Shown piece after piece: positions 51,439-59,697 of a DNA stretch of 64,000 nucleotides (position 1 is its first letter; each line of letters begins with the position of its first letter). The notes under the pieces are model-generated. The model was given only the letters and a program-made list of their open reading frames with translations. It searched no databases and was not told the origin of the DNA. A program made the translations under genes and the position numbers. The DNA comes from Pedobacter planticolens (lineage in GTDB: Bacteria; Bacteroidota; Bacteroidia; Sphingobacteriales; Sphingobacteriaceae), in assembly GCF_014172375.1 (NCBI RefSeq), contig NZ_WNXD01000001.1, positions 1,426,001 through 1,490,000 on the forward strand. The letters run 5' to 3'.

Positions 51439-52392
51439 GTGAAGATAAAAAACGAAACCAAAGTAGGCGTATTAGCAGCATTTGCCATTGCCTTATTAAT
51501 AATTGGCTATAACTTTTTAAAAGGAAACTCTATATTTTCTAGTGAAACTGTTCTATATGCCAGATATTCTCATGTTGAAGGTTTAGGCGTTTCAAAACCT
51601 GTATTAATTAATGGTTTTCAAATTGGTAGAGTTGATAAATTAACTTTACAACCCAACGGAACCATTATTGCAACGTTGAAAGTGAAGGATGAATATGAAA
51701 TTCCGAAAAATACAATTGCTAGATTAGAAAGCACCGATCTTTTAGGTGGAAAAGCCATTGTAATGATTTTAGGAAACGATAAAAATTTCGCTAAAGATGG
51801 TGATACATTAAATGCCAATGTAGTAAAAGGCTTAATGGAAACTGTACAACCCGTACAGAAAAAAGCAGAGCTGATTATTGCTAAAATGGATTCGATTTTA
51901 ACAAGTGTAAACTCTATTCTTAATCCGAATTTCCAGAAAAATGTAGATAAAAGTTTTACCAGTATTGCTTCTACATTAGGTTCTTTGGAGGCAACTTCTA
52001 AAAAGGTTGATGCATTGGTAGGTTCAGAAAGTTCAAAACTCTCTGCAATTTTATCAAATGTTGAAGCAATTACTGCCAACTTTAAAAACAATGGCGCTAA
52101 AATAGATGCTGTTTTAACAAACTTAAATACGGTTACAGATAAAGTTGCAGCATTAAACTTTAAACAAACCATTGATAATGCAAATAAAGCAGTAGCTGAT
52201 TTACAAGGTATAGTTACTGATGTTAAAAACGGAAAAGGTTCGTTAGGTCAGTTGATAAACGATAAACAGATGTACGATAATCTGACTAACGCTGCTAAAA
52301 ATCTAGATAATTTAATGATAGATTTAAAAGCTAATCCTAAGCGTTATGTACATTTCTCTGTATTTGGAGGTGGTAATAAGACAGATAAGTAA
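51439..52392 (+). CDS. MlaD/MCE family protein
   Basis: A 317-residue membrane-anchored protein with one N-terminal helix (about 7-25, VGVLAAFAIALLIIGYNFL). Next is an MCE domain (about 35-115, YARYSHVEGLGVSKPVLINGFQIGRVDKLTL... RLESTDLLGGKAI). The rest is a long helical, coiled-coil tail with repeated VDALV/VEAIT heptads. MCE proteins form hexameric rings that carry phospholipids across the periplasm. The start codon is GTG at 51439. The MlaE/MlaF partners are not in the window. Confidence 0.9.
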   Translation: MKIKNETKVGVLAAFAIALLIIGYNFLKGNSIFSSETVLYARYSHVEGLGVSKPVLINGFQIGRVDKLTLQPNGTIIATLKVKDEYEIPKNTIARLESTDLLGGKAIVMILGNDKNFAKDGDTLNANVVKGLMETVQPVQKKAELIIAKMDSILTSVNSILNPNFQKNVDKSFTSIASTLGSLEATSKKVDALVGSESSKLSAILSNVEAITANFKNNGAKIDAVLTNLNTVTDKVAALNFKQTIDNANKAVADLQGIVTDVKNGKGSLGQLINDKQMYDNLTNAAKNLDNLMIDLKANPKRYVHFSVFGGGNKTDK

Positions 52393-52415
52393 GTAGTAAA
52401 ACGATATTTAATAGC

Positions 52416-52458
52416 CGCAGATGAGCAGATTTTAGCTGTACATCTGCGTTTTTTTTTA
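52416..52458 (+). terminator. Terminator after the MCE gene built from the CGCAGATG repeat
   Basis: CGCAGATG (52416-52423) pairs with CATCTGCG (52441-52448) and is followed by nine T. The same repeat forms the terminator behind yidC. Confidence 0.8.
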
Positions 52459-52474
52459 TGCAATAAAGAGATAT

Positions 52475-52540
52475 TGTCATGCAGAGTGAAACGAAGCATC
52501 TCAACGCATTAAAAGATTCTTCACTGCGTTCTGAATGACA
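52475..52540. repeat. TGTCATGCAGAG...CTGAATGACA hairpin repeat
   Basis: A 66-bp palindromic element: TGTCATGCAGAGTGAA...GAAGCATCT pairs imperfectly with AAGATTCTTCACTGC...TCTGAATGACA. It lies between a terminator and the end of the convergent RNase Z gene. The closest relative is at 57394-57466. Confidence 0.75.
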
Positions 52541-52543
52541 TAG

Positions 52544-53455
52544 TTATATCTGATAAGTAGTTCCTTCAATAGCCAGTTCTGTATTCTCAAAAACAGTTTT
52601 TGCTTCTTCTAAAAGCTCAACAAGTGTTTTATAACGAGAAGAAAAGTGGCCGATCAATAGTTTCTTTGCGTTTACTATTTTGGCAACTTCAGCGGCTTGT
52701 AAAGCGGTAGTATGATGCGTTTCTTTAGCTCTCTCTAGCATTTCATGTAAAAAAGTAGCTTCGTGATATAACGTATCACAGTTTTTTATACTGTCGAAAT
52801 AAAGTTCATCCATTAAGGTATCCGAACAATAGGCATACGATCTTGGGTGAGCAGAATCTGTAGTGTAATCTATATTTTTTAAAACATTTCCATTAGGTAA
52901 AGTTAAATCCACTCCTCTTTTTAATAATGGATATAAATCTAATGGAACATCATCATTTTCTAGTTTTTCTACAATCAATTTACGTAAGCGTTTTTTCTCC
53001 GTAAATTTAAAACCAGTACAAGGAATGCGATGATTTAATACAATTGTTTCTACAGTTACATCGCCATTTTGAAAAATAATTGCTGGCTGCGTTGCATCAA
53101 TTTCAAAATACACCAACTCATATCTTAAATTAGTATCAGAGTGTTTAAATTGAAGCTCTAGTATTTCTTGTATCGCTTTTGGCGCAAAGATATATAACGG
53201 TTTTATTCGACCATTTAAATGCATGCTAGATAGCAAACCAATTAAGCCAAAATAATGATCGCCATGCAAATGGCTAATAAAAACATAGTTAATTTTAGAT
53301 GCTTTTAACCCAAATTTTATCAATTGTTGTTGTGTGCCTTCGCCACAATCAATGAGGTAAAATTTTTCGTTGCAATTTAATAATTGGGCAGTAGGATTTC
53401 TGTTGTAGACCGGGGTTGCAGAACTGCTACCCAAAATGGTTACTTCAAATTTCAT
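52544..53455 (-). CDS. rnz: Ribonuclease Z
   Basis: A 303-residue metallo-beta-lactamase-fold endonuclease that trims tRNA 3' trailers. The zinc motif H62-x-H64-x-D66-H67 is in SHLHGDH; the His in LNHRIPCTGF, Asp in YCSDT, and the His in HEATF/HTTALQAAEVA and GHFSSRY complete the site. The length is that of the short (homodimeric) form. It lies 7 bp downstream of the STAS gene, so the two form an operon. Confidence 0.95.
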   Translation of the reverse strand: MKFEVTILGSSSATPVYNRNPTAQLLNCNEKFYLIDCGEGTQQQLIKFGLKASKINYVFISHLHGDHYFGLIGLLSSMHLNGRIKPLYIFAPKAIQEILELQFKHSDTNLRYELVYFEIDATQPAIIFQNGDVTVETIVLNHRIPCTGFKFTEKKRLRKLIVEKLENDDVPLDLYPLLKRGVDLTLPNGNVLKNIDYTTDSAHPRSYAYCSDTLMDELYFDSIKNCDTLYHEATFLHEMLERAKETHHTTALQAAEVAKIVNAKKLLIGHFSSRYKTLVELLEEAKTVFENTELAIEGTTYQI

Positions 53456-53462
53456 TAAAAGA

Positions 53463-53849
53463 TTATCCTTTATCTACGCTACCACGCAATTCTTTCTCTA
53501 TTTCTTCCATAAAGATTAAATCGGTAGCCTCATCTAACTTATTTACAAAAGTAACCGATTGATGAAGATTAGACATTTTAATGATATTGGCAATTGAATT
53601 ATTCACTCCAGTTACGATAAAAACACCACCAGCGCTTTTGCAAAGCCTATCTCCTACTAATAAACAGCTTAAATCTTGTGAATCATTACATTCTTTTACA
53701 GCCGATAAATCGAGTACAATATTACGGTAGCCTTCGGTATTTAATAGGATAAATTCAGATTTTAATGCTGGCGTATTATCATTGGTGAACTTTGGTTCAT
53801 CCAATTTTAAAACAACATATTTTTCGTGTTTATCTGTAGAGAATTTCAT
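53463..53849 (-). CDS. STAS domain protein (anti-sigma factor antagonist-like)
   Basis: A 128-residue single-domain protein of the STAS family. The fold-defining pattern KYVVLKLDEPKF ... EFILLNTEGYRNIVLDLSAVKECNDSQDLSCLLVGDRLCKSAGGVFIVTG matches anti-anti-sigma factors, with a serine in the DSQDLSCL region where a phosphorylatable Ser is usual (the motif D-S-x-x-L). The start is the ATG at 53849, since 19 more upstream residues look non-homologous. The partner kinase or sigma factor is not in the window; its only neighbour is rnz. Confidence 0.83.
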   Translation of the reverse strand: MKFSTDKHEKYVVLKLDEPKFTNDNTPALKSEFILLNTEGYRNIVLDLSAVKECNDSQDLSCLLVGDRLCKSAGGVFIVTGVNNSIANIIKMSNLHQSVTFVNKLDEATDLIFMEEIEKELRGSVDKG

Positions 53850-53954
53850 CTGTTTATATTTATTGTTTTTTAATGGTCTGATGGAGCTTTCCATGATTAA
53901 AATCATGGGCGGTTCATGGTATTGTATATTTATTTAAAACGAAAGTAGCGATTA

Positions 53955-54908
53955 TTATTTTGATAATAAATCGTTAATCGCATTTATGACATTTTCTTCT
54001 ATTCTATTTACAATGCTTGATGAAGGATTTTTAACAAATTTTTCACCAACAATTTGTTCATATAATTCTATATAACGATCTGATATTGAATTTACAATCT
54101 CTGGTGTCATTACAGGAATTACTTGACCATCTTTACCTTGAAAATTATTTTCAATTAGCCATTTACGCACAAATTCTTTAGATAATTGTTTTTGCGCTTC
54201 GCCAGTTTTTTGTCGATCTGCATAACCATCAGCATAAAAATAACGAGATGAATCTGGTGTATGGATTTCGTCTATTAAGTAAATCGTATCTCCTACTTTA
54301 CCAAACTCATATTTTGTATCTACTAAAATCAAACCACGCTCAGCAGCCATTTCTGTTCCACGTTTGTACAATGCTTGTGTATATTCTTCAAGTTGAGTAT
54401 AATCAACTAATGAAACTATTCCTTTGGCTAAAATATCTTGTTTTGAAATATCTTCATCATGACCAACAGCTGCTTTTGTTGTCGGAGTAATAATTGGTTG
54501 AGGTAATTTATCGTTTTCAATTAATCCCTCAGGTAAAGAAACACCACAAACCTCTCTTTTTCCTGCACTATACTCACGCCAAGCATGACCAGCTAAATAA
54601 CCTCTAATTACCATTTCTACTTTAAAAGGCTCACAAATTCTTCCAATCGTAACCATTTCATCTGGAATAGATAAAACCCAGTTAGGAACGATATCCTGTG
54701 TTGCAGCTAAAAATTTGGCAGCTATTTGATTTAAAACTTGTCCTTTAAAAGGAATAGCTTCTGGTAAAACTACATCAAATGCAGAAATTCTGTCGGTAAC
54801 TACCATTGCCATCAATTGATCGTCAATGGTATACACATCACGTACTTTACCTTTATAAAAATTGGTTTGTTGTGGGAAATTAAAGTGGGTTTCTTTGATT
54901 GCTTTCAT
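53955..54908 (-). CDS. purC: Phosphoribosylaminoimidazole-succinocarboxamide synthase
   Basis: A 317-residue enzyme that joins aspartate to CAIR in purine synthesis. It has the long-form (about 300 residues) layout: [51 protein letters not shown] (about 18-68), [15 protein letters not shown] (about 104-118), [11 protein letters not shown] and [13 protein letters not shown] (about 195-222). A possible promoter was not recognised; the hairpin between it and the next minus gene belongs to the latter. Confidence 0.97.
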   Translation of the reverse strand: MKAIKETHFNFPQQTNFYKGKVRDVYTIDDQLMAMVVTDRISAFDVVLPEAIPFKGQVLNQIAAKFLAATQDIVPNWVLSIPDEMVTIGRICEPFKVEMVIRGYLAGHAWREYSAGKREVCGVSLPEGLIENDKLPQPIITPTTKAAVGHDEDISKQDILAKGIVSLVDYTQLEEYTQALYKRGTEMAAERGLILVDTKYEFGKVGDTIYLIDEIHTPDSSRYFYADGYADRQKTGEAQKQLSKEFVRKWLIENNFQGKDGQVIPVMTPEIVNSISDRYIELYEQIVGEKFVKNPSSSIVNRIEENVINAINDLLSK

Positions 54909-54938
54909 GAGGGTATAAAAATACGATTTTAAAATAAA

Positions 54939-54966
54939 AACCCTGTAGGTTTAAGACTACAGGGTT
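54939..54966 (-). terminator. Terminator after the 91-residue unknown gene
   Basis: A perfect 10-bp stem (AACCCTGTAG and complement) with an 8-base loop; on the minus strand a T-run follows. It lies 9 bp past the stop codon at 54975 and just before the purC start. Confidence 0.82.
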
Positions 54967-54974
54967 AAAAATTA

Positions 54975-55250
54975 TTATAATTTATTTAAAATCTGTTCAA
55001 AATCAATGGATGAAACTACAGCTATTGGTTTGTTTTTTAGCAATACCTCAATAATATCTCCTTGTTTATTTAACTGTAATCTTCCTTTAAAGATTTTTGT
55101 TTCATCTTCTGTTAAAAAATGCTTCAAATTCTTTATAGTTTCTTTTCGACATGCCAATTCAGCATCATCCTCTGAAATGATCAACCTAACCTTTTTACCT
55201 AAAGGTTCAAAAGACAAGGTTAACGTATTGTTTAAGAGAACTTGGTGCAT
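54975..55250 (-). CDS. Unknown small protein
   Basis: A 91-residue cytosolic protein with no family I recognise. It has an alternating beta pattern at the N-terminus (MHQVLLNNTLTLSFEPLGKKVRLIISEDD), a helix (ACRKETIKNLKHFLTEDE) and a second beta part (KIFKGRLQLNKQGDIIEVLLKNKPIAVVSSIDFEQILNKL). Single cysteine at position 34. It is the last gene of a phoH-membrane protein-this gene run (11-bp gap) and has a good terminator, which supports it being real. Confidence 0.6.
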   Translation of the reverse strand: MHQVLLNNTLTLSFEPLGKKVRLIISEDDAELACRKETIKNLKHFLTEDETKIFKGRLQLNKQGDIIEVLLKNKPIAVVSSIDFEQILNKL

Positions 55251-55261
55251 TTGTATTCAAA

Positions 55262-55561
55262 TTAGCAGAAATTAGGGGTAGTGAGATAAATAAAAAGAGC
55301 TATAATGATACAAATTGAAAATAATGTGCCGTATAAAAGTCCCCAGCCTAAATCTTTTATTGCTTGATGTTTTACATACCTTAAAAAAAATCCAGTGATA
55401 ACAAAACCAGTAAAAATTAGAGTGATAGTAGTGGGGTTGGCAAGTAGCTCAAATACTTTTAATAATAAAAAATGAATAACTAAGGTCAATATAAAGCATA
55501 TTGTTCTCCTATATTTCTTTTCTATGAGTAATATTTTCTGTTCCCTACTGAATATCCCCAT
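55262..55561 (-). CDS. Small membrane protein of unknown function
   Basis: A 99-residue protein with three hydrophobic helices (about 20-38, 45-63 and 72-94) and a basic N-terminus (MGIFSREQKILLIEKKYRRT). No family recognised. Its start lies 17 bp inside the 3' end of phoH in another frame, pointing to translational coupling with it; it is followed by the 91-residue gene after 11 bp. Confidence 0.6.
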   Translation of the reverse strand: MGIFSREQKILLIEKKYRRTICFILTLVIHFLLLKVFELLANPTTITLIFTGFVITGFFLRYVKHQAIKDLGWGLLYGTLFSICIIIALFIYLTTPNFC

Positions 55562-56504
55562 ATGCTTTCAATATCGCTTTTACCAATTTATGTCGCACTA
55601 CATCATCTCCGTTTAGGTAAATAATATCTATGCCTTTGATTTCTTCTAAAATCCGAAGTGCATTGTGCAAACCAGATTGAGCTTTTTTAGGTAAATCTAT
55701 TTGAGTGATATCACCAGTTACAATAAATTTTGCTGTTGGACCCATCCGTGTCAAAAACATTTTTAATTGTAAATCGGTAGAGTTTTGCGCCTCATCTAAA
55801 ATTACAAAACAGTTGTCTAACGTACGACCACGCATAAAGGCTAATGGCGCAATTTCAATTGTTCTATTTTCTAAATATAATTTCAGTTTTTCTGGCGGAA
55901 TCATATCATCCAACGCATCATAAAGCGGACGTAAATATGGATCTACCTTTTCTTTTAAATCACCAGGTAAAAAACCAAGACTCTCTCCTGCTTCAACAGC
56001 TGGTCGCGTTAAAATAATCCGCTTAATTTCTTTGTTTTTTAGTGCTCTAACTGCCAAAGCTACTGCGGTATAGGTTTTACCAGTTCCGGCAGGGCCGATG
56101 GCAAATAACACATCGTTTTTCCCAATACTATCAACCATTTTACGTTGGTTGGCAGTACGAGCTTTAATCATTAAACCATGATTACCGAAAACAATTACTT
56201 CGCCTGTATTAATTGCTGCTGCCGGAGCATCATCTGTTTTTTCAGTAGTTCTTTTAGAACCTAAAATAGATTCTACATCGTTATGAGAAAGCGTTCTGTA
56301 CTTTTCGAGATGGGCAACTAATTGTCCGAACTTTTGCTCAAAGGCCTTTAACTCAGCCTCATCTCCCAACGCTTTAACGTCATTTCCTCTTGCTACAATT
56401 TTTAATTTTGGGAAAGCAGTTTTGATTAACTCATAATGCTCATTGTTGGCGCCCCAAAATTGTACTTGGTCTGTTGTTTCTAATGTTAGCTTTAGTTCGT
56501 TCAA
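55545..56504 (-). CDS. PhoH family ATPase
   Basis: A 319-residue cytosolic P-loop ATPase of the PhoH/PhoL type. The Walker A motif is IGPAGTGKTYTA (137-144 core), the Walker B motif FVILDEAQN (about 232-240), and TGDITQIDLP near 262-271 is the sensor region; RPAVEAGESLGFLPGDLKEKVDPYLRPLYDAL (about 164-195) is the family signature. The N-terminal 110 residues form a small alpha/beta region. Its role is probably RNA-linked (PhoH proteins often neighbour ribosome-maturation genes), but not established. Confidence 0.92.
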   Translation of the reverse strand: MNELKLTLETTDQVQFWGANNEHYELIKTAFPKLKIVARGNDVKALGDEAELKAFEQKFGQLVAHLEKYRTLSHNDVESILGSKRTTEKTDDAPAAAINTGEVIVFGNHGLMIKARTANQRKMVDSIGKNDVLFAIGPAGTGKTYTAVALAVRALKNKEIKRIILTRPAVEAGESLGFLPGDLKEKVDPYLRPLYDALDDMIPPEKLKLYLENRTIEIAPLAFMRGRTLDNCFVILDEAQNSTDLQLKMFLTRMGPTAKFIVTGDITQIDLPKKAQSGLHNALRILEEIKGIDIIYLNGDDVVRHKLVKAILKAYGDIQ

Positions 56505-56606
56505 AATATTGTATTTTTAATTAGAAGTGTATATTTTGATTAAAAAATTGAATATTTGTAGGCGATTTGCCTATACACAAGAATAAGAATAAATATTGAA
56601 TTTTTA

Positions 56607-57386
56607 ATGGCGATTATTACATTAACAACAGATTTAGGTTCCAAGGATTTTTATCAGGCTGCTTTAAAAGGCAGTATCCTGAGTATTCTACCTACTGCCA
56701 ATATTGTAGACATTACCCATGAAGTTCCATCTTTTAATATTTCTTATGCCGCTTTCGTGCTTAAAAACGCTTACCCTTACTTTCCCAAAAATACTGTACA
56801 CTTAATTGGCATCGATTCTGTGTTTAGCGAGAACACTAAATATATAGCACTTCGTTATAAAGATCATTATTTTGTTGGCGCCGATAACGGGATTTTTTCT
56901 TTGTTATTAGATGAAGCTCCAGATGAATTAGTGGAGCTAAATATTATGCAAGATTTAAAATATTTACATTTTCCATTGGTAGATATTTTTGTAAAAGCAG
57001 CTATTCATTTAGCCAAAGGCGGGAAATTAAAGGACATTGGTTTACCTACAGGAGAAATTGAGCAAAGAATGCTTTTACATCCTGTAATAGAGCGAGATAT
57101 AATTAGAGGAAGTGTAATTTATATTGATACTTTTTGCAATGTAATTACCAATATCACCAAAGACCTTTTTACCAAAATACAACGCAATCGCGATTTTACT
57201 TTATATTTTAGAAAGAGTGAAACCATTACTCAATTAAGTTGGCATTATAACGAAGTTCCCGAAGGAGAAAAGTTGTGTTTATTCGGAATTAGCAATCATT
57301 TGGAGATCGCAATTAACAAGGGAAAAGCTAGCGGATTATTGGGTTTACACCTCAGCGATATTGTACGAGTGGAATTTCATCCATAA
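56607..57386 (+). CDS. SAM hydroxide adenosyltransferase (DUF62)
   Basis: A 259-residue trimeric enzyme of the fluorinase/chlorinase superfamily. Most members use water to split S-adenosylmethionine into adenosine and methionine. The N-terminal ITLTTDLGSKDFYQAALKGSIL (3-24) has the adenosine-binding Asp10, and VDITHEVPSFNISYAAFVLKNAYPYFP (33-60) and VGADNGIFSLLL (91-102) hold the conserved ribose and catalytic residues. The C-terminal region carries the beta-barrel with YIDTFCNVITNI. No halide-specific loop was seen, so the hydrolase function is preferred. Confidence 0.9.
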   Translation: MAIITLTTDLGSKDFYQAALKGSILSILPTANIVDITHEVPSFNISYAAFVLKNAYPYFPKNTVHLIGIDSVFSENTKYIALRYKDHYFVGADNGIFSLLLDEAPDELVELNIMQDLKYLHFPLVDIFVKAAIHLAKGGKLKDIGLPTGEIEQRMLLHPVIERDIIRGSVIYIDTFCNVITNITKDLFTKIQRNRDFTLYFRKSETITQLSWHYNEVPEGEKLCLFGISNHLEIAINKGKASGLLGLHLSDIVRVEFHP

Positions 57387-57393
57387 AAGCCAT

Positions 57394-57466
57394 TGTCATG
57401 CAGAGCGTTGCGAAGCATCTCAATTTCAATATTTTAAAAAGATCCTTCACTGCGTTCTGAATGACA
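57394..57466. repeat. TGTCATGCAGAG...CTGAATGACA hairpin repeat
   Basis: A 73-bp palindromic element, closely related to 52475-52540: both read TGTCATGCAGAG, contain GAAGCATCTCAA and end CACTGCGTTCTGAATGACA. It lies just past the DUF62 stop codon. Confidence 0.75.
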
Positions 57467-57494
57467 AGTTTCATAAAATAATATTACCAAAAAT

Positions 57495-57779
57495 ATGTTA
57501 GTTCGAGTTGTAAAAATGCACTTCACTCCTAGTTTTGTGTCAGAGTTTAAAACTCTATTTAATCAAGTAAAACCGCTAATTTCAAGTTTTGAAGGATGTA
57601 ATAGTGTTCAATTATTACAACATGAAACTCAGCCAGAAATATTTTTCACGATTAGTAATTGGCAATCTGCTGAACATTTAGAAAGTTATCGAAAATCTGA
57701 ATTATTTACTGAAACTTGGGCAAAAGTTAAACCTAATTTTGCCAACAAAGCTGAGGCATGGAGTTTGCTTGAACAATAA
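57495..57779 (+). CDS. Antibiotic biosynthesis monooxygenase (ABM) domain protein
   Basis: A 94-residue ferredoxin-fold protein of the ABM/YgiN type. VRVVKMHFTPSFVSEFKTLFNQVKPLISSFEGCNSVQLLQHETQPEIFFTISNWQSAEHLESYRKSELFTETW is the full domain, with the usual W-x-S-x-E-H-L-x-x-Y helix. Such proteins act as quinol monooxygenases or unknown oxidases; the substrate is not indicated. The start is the ATG at 57495. Confidence 0.85.
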   Translation: MLVRVVKMHFTPSFVSEFKTLFNQVKPLISSFEGCNSVQLLQHETQPEIFFTISNWQSAEHLESYRKSELFTETWAKVKPNFANKAEAWSLLEQ

Positions 57780-57790
57780 AAAAGTAAATC

Positions 57791-58324
57791 ATGATTAAGA
57801 AAATAGCATTCCTTATTTTGTTTGTAAACTCAATTACAATAAATCTATTTGCACAAGATACTTCAGCTTATGAAATTCAACGATTAAAAATTAATAACTT
57901 ATTAGCTGAAAGAAGTGCGAAATTTGGACAATACGATGAAAGTTTAAACACTAAAACAGGCATATTCGGTTTTCAAACTAAAAGAGACATTAGAAATTCA
58001 AATGAAATTTTAAGGCAAATTGCACTAAACGACAATGATATTTTTAAAGAATTAAAGATTTTATTGGATTACAAAGATTTGCAAGTGGAGGAAGTAAAAA
58101 CGACTGTTAATACCAATTCTGAAAGTATACAAAATTATAGAAGAAGTATTAAAAATTTACAGGATCAAAACGAAAATTTAACTAATAGTACTAATAAAGC
58201 AGAAAATTCGAGAGATTTAGCTTATTTATTTACCGCACTATTTTTAATCGGCTGTGCTGTATTGGCTTACTTTTTAAATTTAAAAAACAAACAGCTTAAG
58301 AATTATGAAAAGGCAAATGTTTAA
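57791..58324 (+). CDS. Exported coiled-coil protein of unknown function
   Basis: A 177-residue protein with a signal peptide (1-21, NLFAQ). The mature part is helical with a coiled coil (about 80-140, rich in heptads, Asn and Gln) and a single C-terminal membrane helix (about 145-165, LFTALFLIGCAVLAYFL) followed by a basic tail. The topology suggests an inner-membrane-anchored periplasmic coiled coil. No family recognised. Starts 11 bp after the ABM gene. Confidence 0.65.
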   Translation: MIKKIAFLILFVNSITINLFAQDTSAYEIQRLKINNLLAERSAKFGQYDESLNTKTGIFGFQTKRDIRNSNEILRQIALNDNDIFKELKILLDYKDLQVEEVKTTVNTNSESIQNYRRSIKNLQDQNENLTNSTNKAENSRDLAYLFTALFLIGCAVLAYFLNLKNKQLKNYEKANV

Positions 58325-58451
58325 ATTATTGGTGAAGTTAAACAAGTTAATTTTGCCAAGTTTTTATCAAAAAGACCCGATGAAATTAACCACTTTTCAA
58401 AAAGTAATTTTAGGTTTTAGATATTGGGCTTTGACAAATTCCTTAAAATAA
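58317..58451 (+). CDS. Conserved 44-residue small protein (SsrA-binding-like annotation)
   Basis: Below normal length limits. Translation from the ATG at 58317 gives MFKLLVKLNKLILPSFYQKD, then MKLTTFQKVILGFRYW and ends NSLK; from the in-frame ATG at 58305 it has 48 residues. The pattern K-L-x-K-L-N-K-L-I-L-P-S ... K-x-Q-K-x-I-x-G-x-R-Y is the one I know from Bacteroidota small proteins often labelled SsrA-binding protein, although they are not SmpB. It is Lys-rich and amphipathic. It overlaps the upstream gene by 8 bp, so translation may be coupled. Confidence 0.65.
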   Translation: MFKLLVKLNKLILPSFYQKDPMKLTTFQKVILGFRYWALTNSLK

Positions 58452-58458
58452 TTCTGGA

Positions 58459-59697
58459 TTATTTATTAAAATAGTGCGTTAATAAACCCACCAAAAACTT
58501 AGGTTCAACCCAAGTAGATTTTGGTGGCATCGTTTTATTCGCATTCGCAACATCAATTAATTGATCTATAGCGATCGGCGCTAAAATAAAAACAACTTCA
58601 TTTATTCCATTATCAACTTGCCTTTCTAGCACATTTATTGGAGTTTTCTCGCCCTCAAATGTAATTCTAGCATCTGTTCTGGGATCTTTAACATTCAAAA
58701 TTGGGGCTAAAACTAAATTCTGTAAAATACTCACATCCAAAACGTTAACAGGATCTTCAGTATAAGTATGTGGGTTTGCAACTAAACTGTACCAGCCAGA
58801 TTTTAAATACATAGCAAAATGATGCAAAGTTGTTGGTTTAACAAATTGATCTATCTTTTCTACATCAAAATCAGCAGAAACTTTCTTCAAAAAATCTTCT
58901 TCCGTTAAACCAGCTAAATCTCTTACCAAACGATGATACGCTAACACTTTTACTTCTTGTGTATCCATATAAACTGTAGTAAAATAGTTAAATGCAGCAT
59001 TTTCGTCGTTTTTAAACAACATTCTTTTGTGCAAACCCATTTTGGCCATTGATGCAGCTCTATGATGCCCGTCAGCAATATATACCTCTGGCATTTCGGC
59101 AAAGGCATTTATTAGTTTTTCTAAATCTTGTTGGTCATCAATTTTCCAAATCCGATGTTGCGTTCCATCAACATAAGTAAAATCTACTTCCGTTTTTAAT
59201 GCTGTATATTTTTCCAGCAGTTGCTGAATTATTTTATTTGGATGATAGGTAATTAATACAGGATTAGCATCTAAGCCTGTTTGTTGTAAATATTCAGCGA
59301 GTAATCTTTCTCTTGCTTCTACAGTTAATTCGTGTTTTTTAATGTTTCCCTGCAAATAATCATTGATATGCGTCAAAGTCCAAATCCCAGTTTGTATTAA
59401 ACCATCGTGTATAACCTGATAAATATAAATGCAGGGTTTTTCTTCAGCTACTAAAATTTCCTTTTCTATAAATCCTTCTAAGTTTTCAGAAACCGTTTTA
59501 TAAATCAATTCTTGACGAGAACCACGTAAATAAGGATTATCAAGTTCTGGATTAATTAAATGCAAAAAACTAGCAGGATTTTCTGAGGCTATTAACCTAG
59601 CTTGTCCAATACCATAATTTTCAAGCGGTCGTGTAACCACAGTATTGAGTAAGGCAAGTGCAGGTTTTAAGGCACAAAACGGCTTTATTCTCGGCAT
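58459..59697 (-). CDS. DUF1015 family protein
   Basis: A 412-residue cytosolic protein of the DUF1015 family, unknown function. It begins PRIKPFCALKPALALLNTVVTRPLENYG and includes FLHLINPEL, CIYIYQVIHDGLIQTGIWTLTHINDYLQGNIKKHELTVEARE (about 88-130), the ADGHHRAASMAKM motif (about 208-220) and NPGINEVVFILAPI-like C-terminal wording. The adjacent serA and serC on the same strand fit the arrangement I recall from many bacteria, hinting at a role around serine or 3-phosphohydroxypyruvate metabolism. Starts at 59697 with the family-typical N-terminus. Confidence 0.9.
   Translation of the reverse strand: MPRIKPFCALKPALALLNTVVTRPLENYGIGQARLIASENPASFLHLINPELDNPYLRGSRQELIYKTVSENLEGFIEKEILVAEEKPCIYIYQVIHDGLIQTGIWTLTHINDYLQGNIKKHELTVEARERLLAEYLQQTGLDANPVLITYHPNKIIQQLLEKYTALKTEVDFTYVDGTQHRIWKIDDQQDLEKLINAFAEMPEVYIADGHHRAASMAKMGLHKRMLFKNDENAAFNYFTTVYMDTQEVKVLAYHRLVRDLAGLTEEDFLKKVSADFDVEKIDQFVKPTTLHHFAMYLKSGWYSLVANPHTYTEDPVNVLDVSILQNLVLAPILNVKDPRTDARITFEGEKTPINVLERQVDNGINEVVFILAPIAIDQLIDVANANKTMPPKSTWVEPKFLVGLLTHYFNK

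Noticed and set aside
51618..52172. 184-residue reading frame antisense to the MCE gene
   Set aside because: Shadow of the repetitive coiled-coil tail of the MCE protein.
56607..57386. DUF62 protein as a fluorinase or chlorinase
   Set aside because: No halide-specific loop could be recognised and no secondary-metabolite genes are near; the SAM hydrolase role is the common one.
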